A DNA stretch of 50,775 bases from the NCBI GenBank assembly GCA_031409695.1, contig JANNXS010000335.1:1-50775 (forward strand), written 5' to 3'. Positions within the stretch are counted from its first letter, which is position 1; every line of letters starts with the position of its first letter. This DNA is from JABFRJ01 sp031409695 (GTDB taxonomy: Bacteria; Pseudomonadota; Alphaproteobacteria; Rhizobiales; Hyphomicrobiaceae). Positions 1-6,890 of the stretch are shown here, piece after piece. A program made the translations under genes and the position numbers. The notes beneath the pieces are model-generated. The model worked only from the letters and a program-made list of their open reading frames with translations. It was not told the origin of the DNA and searched no databases.

Positions 1-245
1 GCCGAGAACGTGGTGAAGCCGCCGAGAATGCCGGTCAGCAGAAAGGTTCGCCACTCGACCGCGCCGCCAAGCCGCAGGGCAATCAGCACCAGCAGGAAGC
101 CCATCGCCGCCGAGCCCGTGACATTCACAGCAAGCGTCGCCCACGGAAACGCAGGCCCCGTCAGCCGCAACGCGCCAACGTTGACGAGGTGCCGCGCACC
201 GGCACCGATGGCACCACCGAACGCGGCGAGGAGGAAGAGCTGCAT
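1..245 (-). CDS. crcB: Fluoride ion channel CrcB/FluC (3' part cut off by window edge)
   Basis: The reading frame starts at an ATG (complement of 243-245) and runs off the left edge, giving about 81 residues of a family that is usually ~125 residues long. The N-terminus MQLFLLAAFGGAIGAGARH is glycine-rich and ends in the Arg typical of CrcB helix 1. Next comes a second helix with the conserved Asn (LAVNVTGSAAMGF). The last visible residues, GGFTTFSA, match the family's signature TFS motif. CrcB proteins are small dual-topology inner-membrane fluoride channels that export F- and protect enolase and pyrophosphatase. No fluoride riboswitch was recognised upstream (246-400), so regulation is unknown. 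The identification is firm; only the C-terminal part is missing. Confidence 0.9.
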   Translation of the reverse strand, partial: MQLFLLAAFGGAIGAGARHLVNVGALRLTGPAFPWATLAVNVTGSAAMGFLLVLIALRLGGAVEWRTFLLTGILGGFTTFS

Positions 246-579
246 ACGGGCCGCCTGCGTTGGATCTCACGGCGGACATACGCGAACCGGCCCGCGGGTG
301 CGAGACATCGGGGCTTGAGGGAGCTTTCAGCAATAAGTGAGTCGCAATCTGACAACGTCAATTTTCCCGCATCCTCACATTCACGGTTTCCCGGAATTTG
401 GCGTGCCCTCTGCACGAAAAATATCCGGGATCTGCACCAGAACAATGGCTTGGCTCTGCCGAGCATCACTAGGAATGGGTGAAGATCACGGATATTTTCA
501 GCGCAAGAACACGCGCCGAAAATTCCAGGACACCGAGGAAAAATGGAGCGATTATTCTTGCGAGTGTTCTAAGCGCCCA
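246..579. other. Intergenic gap between RTX gene and crcB, with a hairpin at 493-522
   Basis: No convincing gene is present: short frames on both strands lack family features. An 11-bp inverted repeat (493-503 with 512-522, 8-nt loop, one G-U pair in the RNA) lies about 60 bp past the stop of the leftward RTX gene. It could act as a terminator or 3' end stabiliser, although no U-tract follows on either side. The right part is AT-richer and the left part should hold the crcB promoter. I could not recognise a fluoride riboswitch in it. Confidence 0.45.
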
Positions 580-1881
580 TCATGCGAACCAGAACATATC
601 CGCCGTAACGTCTGCAGGGTTCACGCCTTGCAGGATAATCTTGGACCCGAAATCGCGGAACGTCAGCGCCGTTCCCTGCGCGTCGGCCGTGACGATAATG
701 CCTTCGAAATCGCGCGGGGCGTAGATGTGAATTTTGTCTCCGGCTGAGAAATCTTCAATGATGTTTGTGCCTGAGTTTCCGCCCGAGTAAAAATCAAAAA
801 CGTCGTTGCCAGCGCCGCCATTCATGGTGACAACGCCGCTGCTGCTGAGGGTTTGAGAGACGAACCAATCGTTGCCATCGCCGCCTGACAAAAAGCTGCT
901 GCCGACGGCGTAAAGCACATCGTTGCCACCGCCACCTTCGAAATGACCTCGGCCATAGATGGTATCGCCAAATTGCGAGCCGATGACGGTGTTAGCGCCC
1001 AGGCCCGTGTCAATGGCAATGCCGCCCTCGGATAAAACGCCGACACCAATCTGATCGACCACAGTCAGTCTCATACCGGGTGTACCGCGCGTTTGCATGC
1101 CGGAAAGATCAATGGTGTCGTCACCCGCGCTCAAAAGGAGAATCTCAAGATTGGCGATATTGGCCGCGGTCAAGTTGACAGCCCCGCTGAAGAACGCGCC
1201 ATCCAGATTACTGCCACCGTCGATGAACGTGTCCGCGGCATCGGCGAAAATCGTATCGCGGCCATCACCGCCGTTGAACGTGTCGGCTCCGTCGCCGCCC
1301 GTCAGGCGATCATCGCCCGCGCCGCCATTGATGACGTCGTCGCCAGCCAGGCCGTCGATGGTGTCGTTGCCAGCCGTACCCGTGAGCACATCGTTGCCAG
1401 CGGTCGGGCCAACCGGTTTTGGGGCCAGGCCGTCGGTCGCGAAGGTGCCGTCAGTAAACTTGATGCGTTCGATGTCGATCAGCGAATCGACGCCTGTGCA
1501 TTCGGCCGTGGTGCGCAGGTCTTTGATTTCGACTGAGCCGTCGGCCTTGCGTGTGATGTGATAGTCGCTGCGCAAGCCCTTAAAGACCGCGAGATCATCG
1601 CCCGCGCCGCCATCGAGTTTGTCGTCGCCGAGGCCACCGTTAAGACGGTCGTTGCCTTCGCCGCCAAACAGCTGATCATTGCCAACGCCGCCGTAGAGGC
1701 GATCATCGCCAAGGCCACCGCTGAGGATATCATCGCCCGCGTTGCCGTCGAGACGGTCATTGCCGGCGCCGCCATCGAGCACGTCGTTACCAGCGCGTCC
1801 GTTGGTCCATTCATCCTGTAGCGTGCCAGTCCAGGTGTCGACATTGGTCGAGAGGCGGGTTGCGGTCGACGGCAGGCTCAT
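580..1881 (-). CDS. RTX repeat (hemolysin-type calcium-binding) protein, 433 aa
   Basis: An acidic, Gly/Asp/Asn-rich protein with GGxGxDxLx nonapeptides in two blocks (roughly residues 28-98 and 160-215, e.g. GGAGNDRLDG and GGEGNDRLNG), then a beta-rich C-terminal part with further GGxGND units and the end ADMFWFA. RTX repeats bind Ca2+ and fold outside the cell after export by a type I system that reads a C-terminal signal. There is no N-terminal Sec signal, as expected. No ABC/HlyD/TolC exporter genes are in the window, so secretion must use one encoded elsewhere. No catalytic domain is recognisable, so it could be a surface or matrix protein. The Met at 1881 fits: it lies just before the repeat region and upstream DNA is AT-richer. 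Long frames on the opposite strand are artefacts of the repeats. Confidence 0.85.
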   Translation of the reverse strand: MSLPSTATRLSTNVDTWTGTLQDEWTNGRAGNDVLDGGAGNDRLDGNAGDDILSGGLGDDRLYGGVGNDQLFGGEGNDRLNGGLGDDKLDGGAGDDLAVFKGLRSDYHITRKADGSVEIKDLRTTAECTGVDSLIDIERIKFTDGTFATDGLAPKPVGPTAGNDVLTGTAGNDTIDGLAGDDVINGGAGDDRLTGGDGADTFNGGDGRDTIFADAADTFIDGGSNLDGAFFSGAVNLTAANIANLEILLLSAGDDTIDLSGMQTRGTPGMRLTVVDQIGVGVLSEGGIAIDTGLGANTVIGSQFGDTIYGRGHFEGGGGNDVLYAVGSSFLSGGDGNDWFVSQTLSSSGVVTMNGGAGNDVFDFYSGGNSGTNIIEDFSAGDKIHIYAPRDFEGIIVTADAQGTALTFRDFGSKIILQGVNPADVTADMFWFA

Positions 1882-2022
1882 GAGGCAACTCCAAACGCGA
1901 CTGTTACAATTGGATGCAACCTTTGCGCGGAACCTATGACCGGAACGTGAGGAAGATTGGTAAACGGACGAATATTCCGAGGCGTGGAGTCAGGCGTCTT
2001 GAACGAAGTTCACGTCTGGCGT

Positions 2023-2313
2023 TTACGACCAGTTCGAATAGCGCACGGTGGGCTTCACTAGCCGCAGTCGTGCCAACAGCGGGCGCGCCGTGAAGCCGCC
2101 GACGTAAGCGCCGGTGGCAAATGTCAGGGCAGCAAGCCCCGCCAATACTTCAACCGCCCCCCAAAAAACTGCCAGTGAAAGTAGCGCCAAAAGCGGCGTA
2201 AACACGTAAAATAGGACGCCGCGACTGCCGTCTTGTATGCGTGCGGCCATGGCCGCAATGGCGCCTGCCACAAGTGCGACAAGCGCTGCAAGCAGAATGA
2301 GAACGAGGGGCAC
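2023..2313 (-). CDS. Small hydrophobic membrane protein, 96 aa, unknown function
   Basis: I do not recognise the family. The protein has two to three likely membrane helices: residues about 2-20 (PLVLILLAALVALVAGAIAA), about 34-55 (VLFYVFTPLLALLSLAVF) and a weaker one at 57-75, then a basic C-terminus ending SNWS. I chose the GTG at 2311-2313 because a GGAG ribosome-binding site sits 6 nt upstream. An ATG at 2352 in the same frame lacks one and would add 13 polar residues. The gene stands alone, leftward, between an RTX gene and rightward housekeeping genes. That it is real is supported by the hydrophobicity pattern and the start signal; function is unknown. Confidence 0.6.
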   Translation of the reverse strand: MPLVLILLAALVALVAGAIAAMAARIQDGSRGVLFYVFTPLLALLSLAVFWGAVEVLAGLAALTFATGAYVGGFTARPLLARLRLVKPTVRYSNWS

Positions 2314-2556
2314 TGGAGGCTCCGTCAGCTTGTTCAAGGATAAAATGAACATAGTTCATTTTAGCTTGCCTTTCAAGACCGAAACGTTGGTTTTTGGACA
2401 AGACCGGAGTTTGAGATGAGAAATACGGTAAACAGGGCAATTCAACCGTAAGGAGGGCAAATGCGTTGGTTAGCGTCCCGCATCCCAAGGCCGCCACTGG
2501 TCTGCTAGAGTTCGGTCATCTTCCTCTCGACAGCCACTTGGAACGCGAGCGCTGAC

Positions 2557-2877
2557 ATGACCACGCCACCGAAAACCCCCAACCGTGCGGAACGCCGGGC
2601 CGAGTCCTCTGACATGCGGCGGGAGGGCAAGCTTGATACCGCCGCATTTCTGAAGGTGTCGGGCAAATTCATTGACGTCGCGAACCGTGAGAACCAAACG
2701 GTCGCCGCCACGGAATTGCACATGGCGTTCCTGTATGCGGCCGCCCGATACAATGCCTATGTCGGCAACAGGGTAATCGGGGTCGAAGACCATGAGGCGT
2801 TCGTCGCCGACATGACCAAAGCCTATCAGGAGATGCTGCGCCAGCATTTGGCGGATCCCGGTCTCAAACGTGTATGA
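2557..2877 (+). CDS. DUF3144-like protein, 106 aa
   Basis: The centre of the protein (residues ~35-70: GKFIDVAN, then AFLYAAARYNAYV) matches the pattern I associate with DUF3144, a small soluble helical family with F-I-x-L/V-A-N near the start and YAAARFNAF in the middle. The C-terminal MTKAYQEMLRQHL also fits, since the family ends in a helix with YxxMLxxH/N. The N-terminus (about 25 residues, basic, with NRAERRAESSDMRREG) is an extension beyond the usual ~80-90 residues. The biochemical role of DUF3144 proteins is not established. The gene is monocistronic in appearance. Family assignment is from memory of the motif, not a search. Confidence 0.65.
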   Translation: MTTPPKTPNRAERRAESSDMRREGKLDTAAFLKVSGKFIDVANRENQTVAATELHMAFLYAAARYNAYVGNRVIGVEDHEAFVADMTKAYQEMLRQHLADPGLKRV

Positions 2878-2979
2878 CGTCCGAGGGGAGCCGCCGGCAA
2901 ACCGGTTCCTAAGGTAACAGCGGCCCACAACTCAGAGCGCTAGCTTCCGATTAAGCTAACGCGCGCTCGGAGCACGGTC

Positions 2980-3630
2980 ATGCCATCTGCAATCGGACTT
3001 AAGCACAGCGACCGCATCGTCGTGGTCGATGGTCTGTTGGCCGGGGCAAGCTCCGTGGTTGCAGGGGCCGGCATTGCCGGCTTGGCGCTGCTCCCACTGG
3101 TAACATGGCGGTCTCTACGGGGACCCACCGAGCAGCTTTTCGGAGCCGAGGATGTGGCTGTACTGGTCCTCGCGGCTGCGGTGGCGCTCGCACTCCTGTG
3201 GATGCATCGGGTGGGCTCCTTCGCCGGCATGGCTCAGGATACACAACGCGCCGCCATCGCTGCCGCGGCCGACGCACGTCCCATGACCTACCGTCGCGTC
3301 AATGGTGTTTTGGTCAATGCGTTGGCCCTGCCACGGTTGCTCGTGCCGCGGCGCTTCAGCTTTATCATCGAGTTGATCTCAGCCGCCACAGCGCGTCCGG
3401 ATCTATTGACGCGACGGATGTTTACCCTACTGGCGATCGCCGTGCTGGTCTTGCCGGGCCTCGGTGTTGTGTCTGGCCTGAAATCCCCTGCGTTGTTCGA
3501 TGGTCTGTTGCTTGCTCTATCTATTTTATTGTCGGCCATCGTAGTGCGGACACAACTGATCGCCGTTGGTATGTCTGTATTGAACGCTGATATCGCGTTA
3601 AGCGAGGTCTTGTTCCCGGGGCCGCGCTGA
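2980..3630 (+). CDS. Integral membrane protein, 216 aa, unknown function
   Basis: Four hydrophobic segments are visible: residues ~15-38 (one long segment rich in Ala/Gly), ~53-70 (VAVLVLAAAVALALLW), ~146-163 (FTLLAIAVLVLPGLGVV) and ~170-190 (LLLALSILLSAIVV). Between helices 2 and 3 is a basic amphipathic stretch (residues ~75-140) that should face the cytoplasm. I do not recognise the family. The ATG at 2980 is supported by a GGAG nine nt upstream. The gene ends about 60 bp before the 6S RNA, whose promoter must lie in or just after its last codons. There is no other contextual clue to function. Confidence 0.6.
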   Translation: MPSAIGLKHSDRIVVVDGLLAGASSVVAGAGIAGLALLPLVTWRSLRGPTEQLFGAEDVAVLVLAAAVALALLWMHRVGSFAGMAQDTQRAAIAAAADARPMTYRRVNGVLVNALALPRLLVPRRFSFIIELISAATARPDLLTRRMFTLLAIAVLVLPGLGVVSGLKSPALFDGLLLALSILLSAIVVRTQLIAVGMSVLNADIALSEVLFPGPR

Positions 3631-3690
3631 GATCCCGCATTTTGGAAAAACGCACCTCTGGTGTTTCGCCACGAACAGCTTATATTACTA

Positions 3691-3856
3691 GGGCAGGGCT
3701 GCAGGGTTCGTTGTCGCACATAGACCCGGGGACCTATAAATACCGCTAGGGAGCTGTCCCTGGCCGAGCCCGTGGGCTCGGACACACGGCGCCCACCTTA
3801 CTTTTGTAGGGGCCACGCGGGATCAAAAGCTTCACGGCTCAGGCGGCTCTGCACTT
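3691..3856 (+). ncRNA. ssrS: 6S RNA (SsrS), regulator of RNA polymerase
   Basis: The segment matches the alphaproteobacterial 6S pattern as I know it. Its conserved core contains GGGCTCGGACACACGGC, then a terminal hairpin closed by CCCACCTTA...TAGGGG, then GGATCAAAAGCTTCACGGC. The 5' end (GCAGGGTTCG, from ~3700) pairs with the 3' end (CGGCTCTGC, ~3846-3854), giving the long rod with a central bulge that mimics an open promoter and sequesters sigma70 RNA polymerase in stationary phase. A TATATT box at 3681-3686 is a plausible -10, putting the 5' end near 3692. The gene directly downstream is 5-formyltetrahydrofolate cyclo-ligase, the same neighbour as in enterobacteria (ssrS-ygfA), which strongly supports the call. 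Exact ends are estimates. Confidence 0.9.
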
Positions 3857-3868
3857 TCTTGCTGGCAC

Positions 3869-4522
3869 ATGGCGACCACACGGCGACTCCCCTGCGGAGA
3901 GCCAGCCGCCATAAGCGAGGCTGCTGGTCACGGACTGCCGGGAGTGGACAGCGGTTTGCCAATCTCAACTGACAAGACCAATCTGCGCCGTTCGATGCGC
4001 ACTGCGCGTTCAGCTTTGAGTCATGGCGATCGGGAGAGTGCGGGCGCTGCAGTTGCAACCTGGCGCCCATCGAGCCATCCCGTGACGATCAGCGCGTATT
4101 TGGCCATCGGCGATGAACTCGACCCGGCACCGCTCATTGAGGCGCTGCACCAGCTTGCTCATACGATGTGCTTGCCCGTGATGACGGGCCGCGATCAGCC
4201 GCTGACGTTCCGGGCCTATGTGCCGGGCGATGCGTTGGCCACGCTCCAGTGGGGGATCCGAGAGCCAACGGCCGACAAGACGGTCCTTGATCCCGATCTG
4301 CTGCTCGTGCCTTTACTGGCGGTTGACCGCGCAGGATATCGGCTCGGCTATGGTGGCGGATACTACGATCGGACGCTCAAGCGTCTGCGGGCGCTAAAGC
4401 GGGTGTTCGCGATCGGACTCGCCTTTGACGCCCAGGTTATCGACGCCGTGCCCCACCTCGACTATGACGAGCCCATCGATGCGCTGCTGACCCCATCAGG
4501 TTATCGCACGTTTCCGCTCTAA
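3869..4522 (+). CDS. fthC: 5-formyltetrahydrofolate cyclo-ligase
   Basis: Converts 5-formyl-THF to 5,10-methenyl-THF with ATP, rescuing a storage or inhibitory folate. Signature RLGYGGGYYDR (residues ~157-167) is the family's ATP/Mg2+ and folate loop. The N-terminal basic helix (KTNLRRSMRTARSAL) and the block ISAYLAIGDELDPAPLIE also fit. Start choice is uncertain. The ATG at 3869 is the only upstream ATG but has no ribosome-binding site, begins a dozen bases from the 6S RNA and adds ~29 atypical residues. In-frame GTG at 3944 or TTG at 3956 (GGGAG 11 nt before the TTG) would give the usual ~188-192 residues starting just before the basic helix, and I consider one of these more likely. Linkage to 6S RNA suggests co-transcription, as in enterobacteria. 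Confidence 0.9.
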   Translation: MATTRRLPCGEPAAISEAAGHGLPGVDSGLPISTDKTNLRRSMRTARSALSHGDRESAGAAVATWRPSSHPVTISAYLAIGDELDPAPLIEALHQLAHTMCLPVMTGRDQPLTFRAYVPGDALATLQWGIREPTADKTVLDPDLLLVPLLAVDRAGYRLGYGGGYYDRTLKRLRALKRVFAIGLAFDAQVIDAVPHLDYDEPIDALLTPSGYRTFPL

Positions 4523-4556
4523 CACGCGCTCCGCACTCTCATTCAATCGGCCCGGC

Positions 4557-5378
4557 ATGCGTTTTTTATTCCTCGGCGATGTCGTTGGCAAAGCTGGCCG
4601 ATCTGCCGTCGCGCGCACATTGCCGGGGCTGATTGAGCGCTACAAACTCGACTTTGTCGTCGTGAATGGCGAGAACGCCACCCACGGCTTTGGCATCTCC
4701 GAGGATCATCTGTCGGGCTTGTTTGACGCGGGCGCCGATTGCGTCACGCTTGGCAACCACGCCTTCGACCATAAGGAGGCGCTCGTTTTTATAAGTCGCC
4801 AGCCACGACTGGTGCGGCCGGTGAACCTGCCAAAGGGCACGCCGGGGCGCGGCGGCGCCATGTTGCGGGCCAAGAACGGCGCAGATGTGCTGGTGCTGAA
4901 TGCGCTTGGCCGTGTCTTCATGCTCGAAATGGATTGCCCGTTCCGGGCGCTGGATGCTGAGTTAACCGCGTGCAAGCTCAAGGAAGGCGCGGATGCCATC
5001 TTCGTTGATTTCCACGCTGAGGCGACGAGTGAAAAACAGGCGCTGGGTCATTTCCTCGATGGCCGCATCTCCGGGTTGGTTGGCACGCACACACATACGC
5101 CAACCGCTGACTATCGCATCCTGAAAGGCGGCACGGCCTATATGACCGACGCAGGCATGAGTGGCTGCTACGATAGCGTCATCGGCATGGAGGCCGACGA
5201 ACCCGTGCAGCGCTTTCTGACGCGGCTGCCAAAGGACCGCTTCCGACCGGCTGAAGGTCCAGGGACAGTGTCTGGCCTCGCCATCGAAATCAGCGACGAC
5301 ACGGGGCTTGCGACCTACGTTCATCCCCTGCGTCTTGGCCCTGGCCTCGCGCCGACCGAGCCCGCAGCATGGAATTGA
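4557..5378 (+). CDS. ymdB: YmdB-type metallophosphoesterase (TIGR00282 family), 273 aa
   Basis: A calcineurin-like phosphoesterase of the YmdB family (2',3'-cyclic-nucleotide phosphodiesterase in Bacillus). Metal-binding motifs are all present in order: FLGDVVGKAG (residues 4-13), VNGENATHGFG (~37-47), TLGNHAFDH (~63-71), FVDFHAEATSEK (~149-160) and GTHTHTPTADYRI (~175-187). The conserved end region YMTDAGMSGCYDSVIGM is also intact. Length equals the usual 255-280 residues. It begins 34 bp after the 5-FCL stop on the same strand, so the two are probably in one operon. In Bacillus and Mycoplasma the family influences global transcript levels and colony development; its role here is inferred by homology only. 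Confidence 0.92.
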   Translation: MRFLFLGDVVGKAGRSAVARTLPGLIERYKLDFVVVNGENATHGFGISEDHLSGLFDAGADCVTLGNHAFDHKEALVFISRQPRLVRPVNLPKGTPGRGGAMLRAKNGADVLVLNALGRVFMLEMDCPFRALDAELTACKLKEGADAIFVDFHAEATSEKQALGHFLDGRISGLVGTHTHTPTADYRILKGGTAYMTDAGMSGCYDSVIGMEADEPVQRFLTRLPKDRFRPAEGPGTVSGLAIEISDDTGLATYVHPLRLGPGLAPTEPAAWN

Positions 5379-5492
5379 GTTGGGGCTGACGCTAACCCAA
5401 TTGGCTGGGCCTCCTTGAAGTTGACACGCCGCCTGTCTACTGATCGTCATGGCCTCGAACGGCCCCTCGGATTGCCTACGGAGACCATTCAG

Positions 5493-6098
5493 ATGCGCAA
5501 TTGGCTTGCCCCGTTCTTCGCGGCCGTGACGGCCCTGCTGCTGGCTGGGTGCGGTGTCAACACGATCCCGACCTACGAGAACGAGGCCAAGGCCAAGTGG
5601 TCCGAAGTTCTCAGTCAATATCAGCGCCGTGCTGAATTGATCCCAAACCTGGTCGAGACCGTGAAGGGCTTCGCGGAGCAGGAAAAGTCAGTCCTTACAC
5701 AAGTGACCGAGGCCCGCGCCCGGGCGACGAGTGTGCAGATCCCCGCGGATATGTTGACCAACCCTGAGGCAATGAAACGCTTCCAGGATGCCCAGAACTC
5801 CCTCGGCGGCGCGCTGCGCCAGCTGATGGTCGTGTCGGAGCGCTATCCAGATGTGAAGTCGGGGCAGAATTTTCTGGCGCTGCAGCAGCAACTTGAGGGC
5901 ACTGAGAACCGCATTTCCATCGCACGCCGCGATTACATCGAACGGGTAAAGCTTTACAATACGGAGCTGGTGACAATTCCAGGCCGGTGGTGGAAGAGCT
6001 TTATGTATCCCCAGTCGAAGGAAATGGCGACCTTCGACATCCCTGTCGAGCAGCAGAGAGCACCAAGCGTCAATTTCGGCACGCCGAAGAAGCCCTGA
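5493..6098 (+). CDS. lemA: LemA family lipoprotein, 201 aa
   Basis: Starts MRNWLAPFFAAV with a hydrophobic signal and lipobox LLAGC (cleavage before Cys19), so it should be a lipid-anchored envelope protein. The rest is the helical LemA fold: YENEAKAKWSEVLSQYQRR followed by AELIPNLVETVKG, then EQEKSVLTQVTEARA, and the RRDYIERVKLYNTELVTIPGRWW block near the C-terminus. The ATG at 5493 has CGGAG nine nt upstream; an upstream extension to 5415 would put ~26 non-signal residues before the lipobox and is rejected. LemA is often co-encoded with TPM-domain (YgcG-like) membrane proteins, but none follows here. The next gene is convergent. LemA function is poorly defined (envelope-associated). Confidence 0.92.
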   Translation: MRNWLAPFFAAVTALLLAGCGVNTIPTYENEAKAKWSEVLSQYQRRAELIPNLVETVKGFAEQEKSVLTQVTEARARATSVQIPADMLTNPEAMKRFQDAQNSLGGALRQLMVVSERYPDVKSGQNFLALQQQLEGTENRISIARRDYIERVKLYNTELVTIPGRWWKSFMYPQSKEMATFDIPVEQQRAPSVNFGTPKKP

Positions 6099-6240
6099 GT
6101 GTCAGCCTAGCCGCTGACCTCTAGACGCCGTGCCCATCAAAGCGGATGTGCCCGGCGCTGCGTCTTAATGCGGGTCTCGGATCTCACACTGCGGTTTGTT
6201 TGCTTCAGTGCGAGCTGTTCGCTCATGCGGAAATCACGGT

Positions 6241-6663
6241 TCAATAGTAAAATCGTTCCTCGACGATCTTACCCTTCTTGACCGTGTAGAGAGCGATCTC
6301 CAGCATCTGCATGCGCTGACCCGTTTCTTTCGTCGTAACGTCCATGGCGAAGCGGACGGCGAACTGGTTGCCGTTGACGTAGGGGCCTTCCGTTGTGACG
6401 CTATGAACCGTGTGGTTCGCATACCACCACTCGGACTTTTTCTTGACCGCGGCGGCGCCCTCGACGCGCGCCATGGCGCCGCCCATGCCTTCGATCGAGA
6501 CGATCGATTTGGCGTTGAATGTCTTAGCCGCGCCTTCGTGGTCGTCAGCTTTCAGCATCGCGGTGAAGGCGTCGGCGGTCTCACGAGTGATGTCGGTTGC
6601 CGGCTTGGGTGGCTTGGTCGCAGCTTTGGTCTTGGTTGCGGCTTTGGCGGTGGCTTTGGCCAT
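6241..6663 (-). CDS. SnoaL/NTF2-like protein with a lysine-alanine-rich N-terminal tail, 140 aa
   Basis: Residues ~1-25 are an Ala/Lys/Thr/Pro tail (MAKATAKAATKTKAATKPP) resembling histone-H1-like or AlgP-like low-complexity tails. Residues ~28-140 fit a SnoaL-like NTF2-fold domain: helical start (ITRETADAFTAMLKADDHEG), a WWYANHTVHSVTTEG strand pair, VRFAMDVTTKETGQRM, and the final EIALYTVKKGKIVEERFYY strand, which is the usual end of these 'ketosteroid isomerase-like' proteins. A GGAG lies eight nt before the ATG. Substrate is unknown; many such proteins have none. The basic tail could bind nucleic acid or polyanions, but this is only a suggestion. The gene is convergent with lemA and divergent from the ThDP enzyme gene. 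Confidence 0.75.
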   Translation of the reverse strand: MAKATAKAATKTKAATKPPKPATDITRETADAFTAMLKADDHEGAAKTFNAKSIVSIEGMGGAMARVEGAAAVKKKSEWWYANHTVHSVTTEGPYVNGNQFAVRFAMDVTTKETGQRMQMLEIALYTVKKGKIVEERFYY

Positions 6664-6890
6664 TTGGGGGCTCCATCAGCGGGTGAGCAGTCCTCCAAGA
6701 TTGACCGATTTTTTGCGGGACGCAATGGCAACCGACGCGTGCCATCACGCGATGCCCGAATTGCCGGCAACACCATGGCTGGTTCGATTTACGTGGCGCT
6801 GTGGAGACCCGGCAGTTGATCTGCAAGCACGCCCGCCCTTTGCTCAGCCGCTGATTTCGGGCATCACGCCTCTTCACAGCGGAGACTCCC

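Noticed and set aside
246..400. Fluoride riboswitch upstream of crcB
   Set aside because: I could not find the conserved fluoride aptamer elements on the minus strand here.
1093..1561. Long open frames on the plus strand opposite the first RTX gene
   Set aside because: They mirror the repeats (Gly-Asp codons read backwards give Ala/Pro/Val/Ser-rich sequence) and have no domains or start signals.
2470..2928. 152-residue minus-strand frame across the DUF3144-like gene
   Set aside because: Antisense of a protein with a recognisable motif; no start signal.
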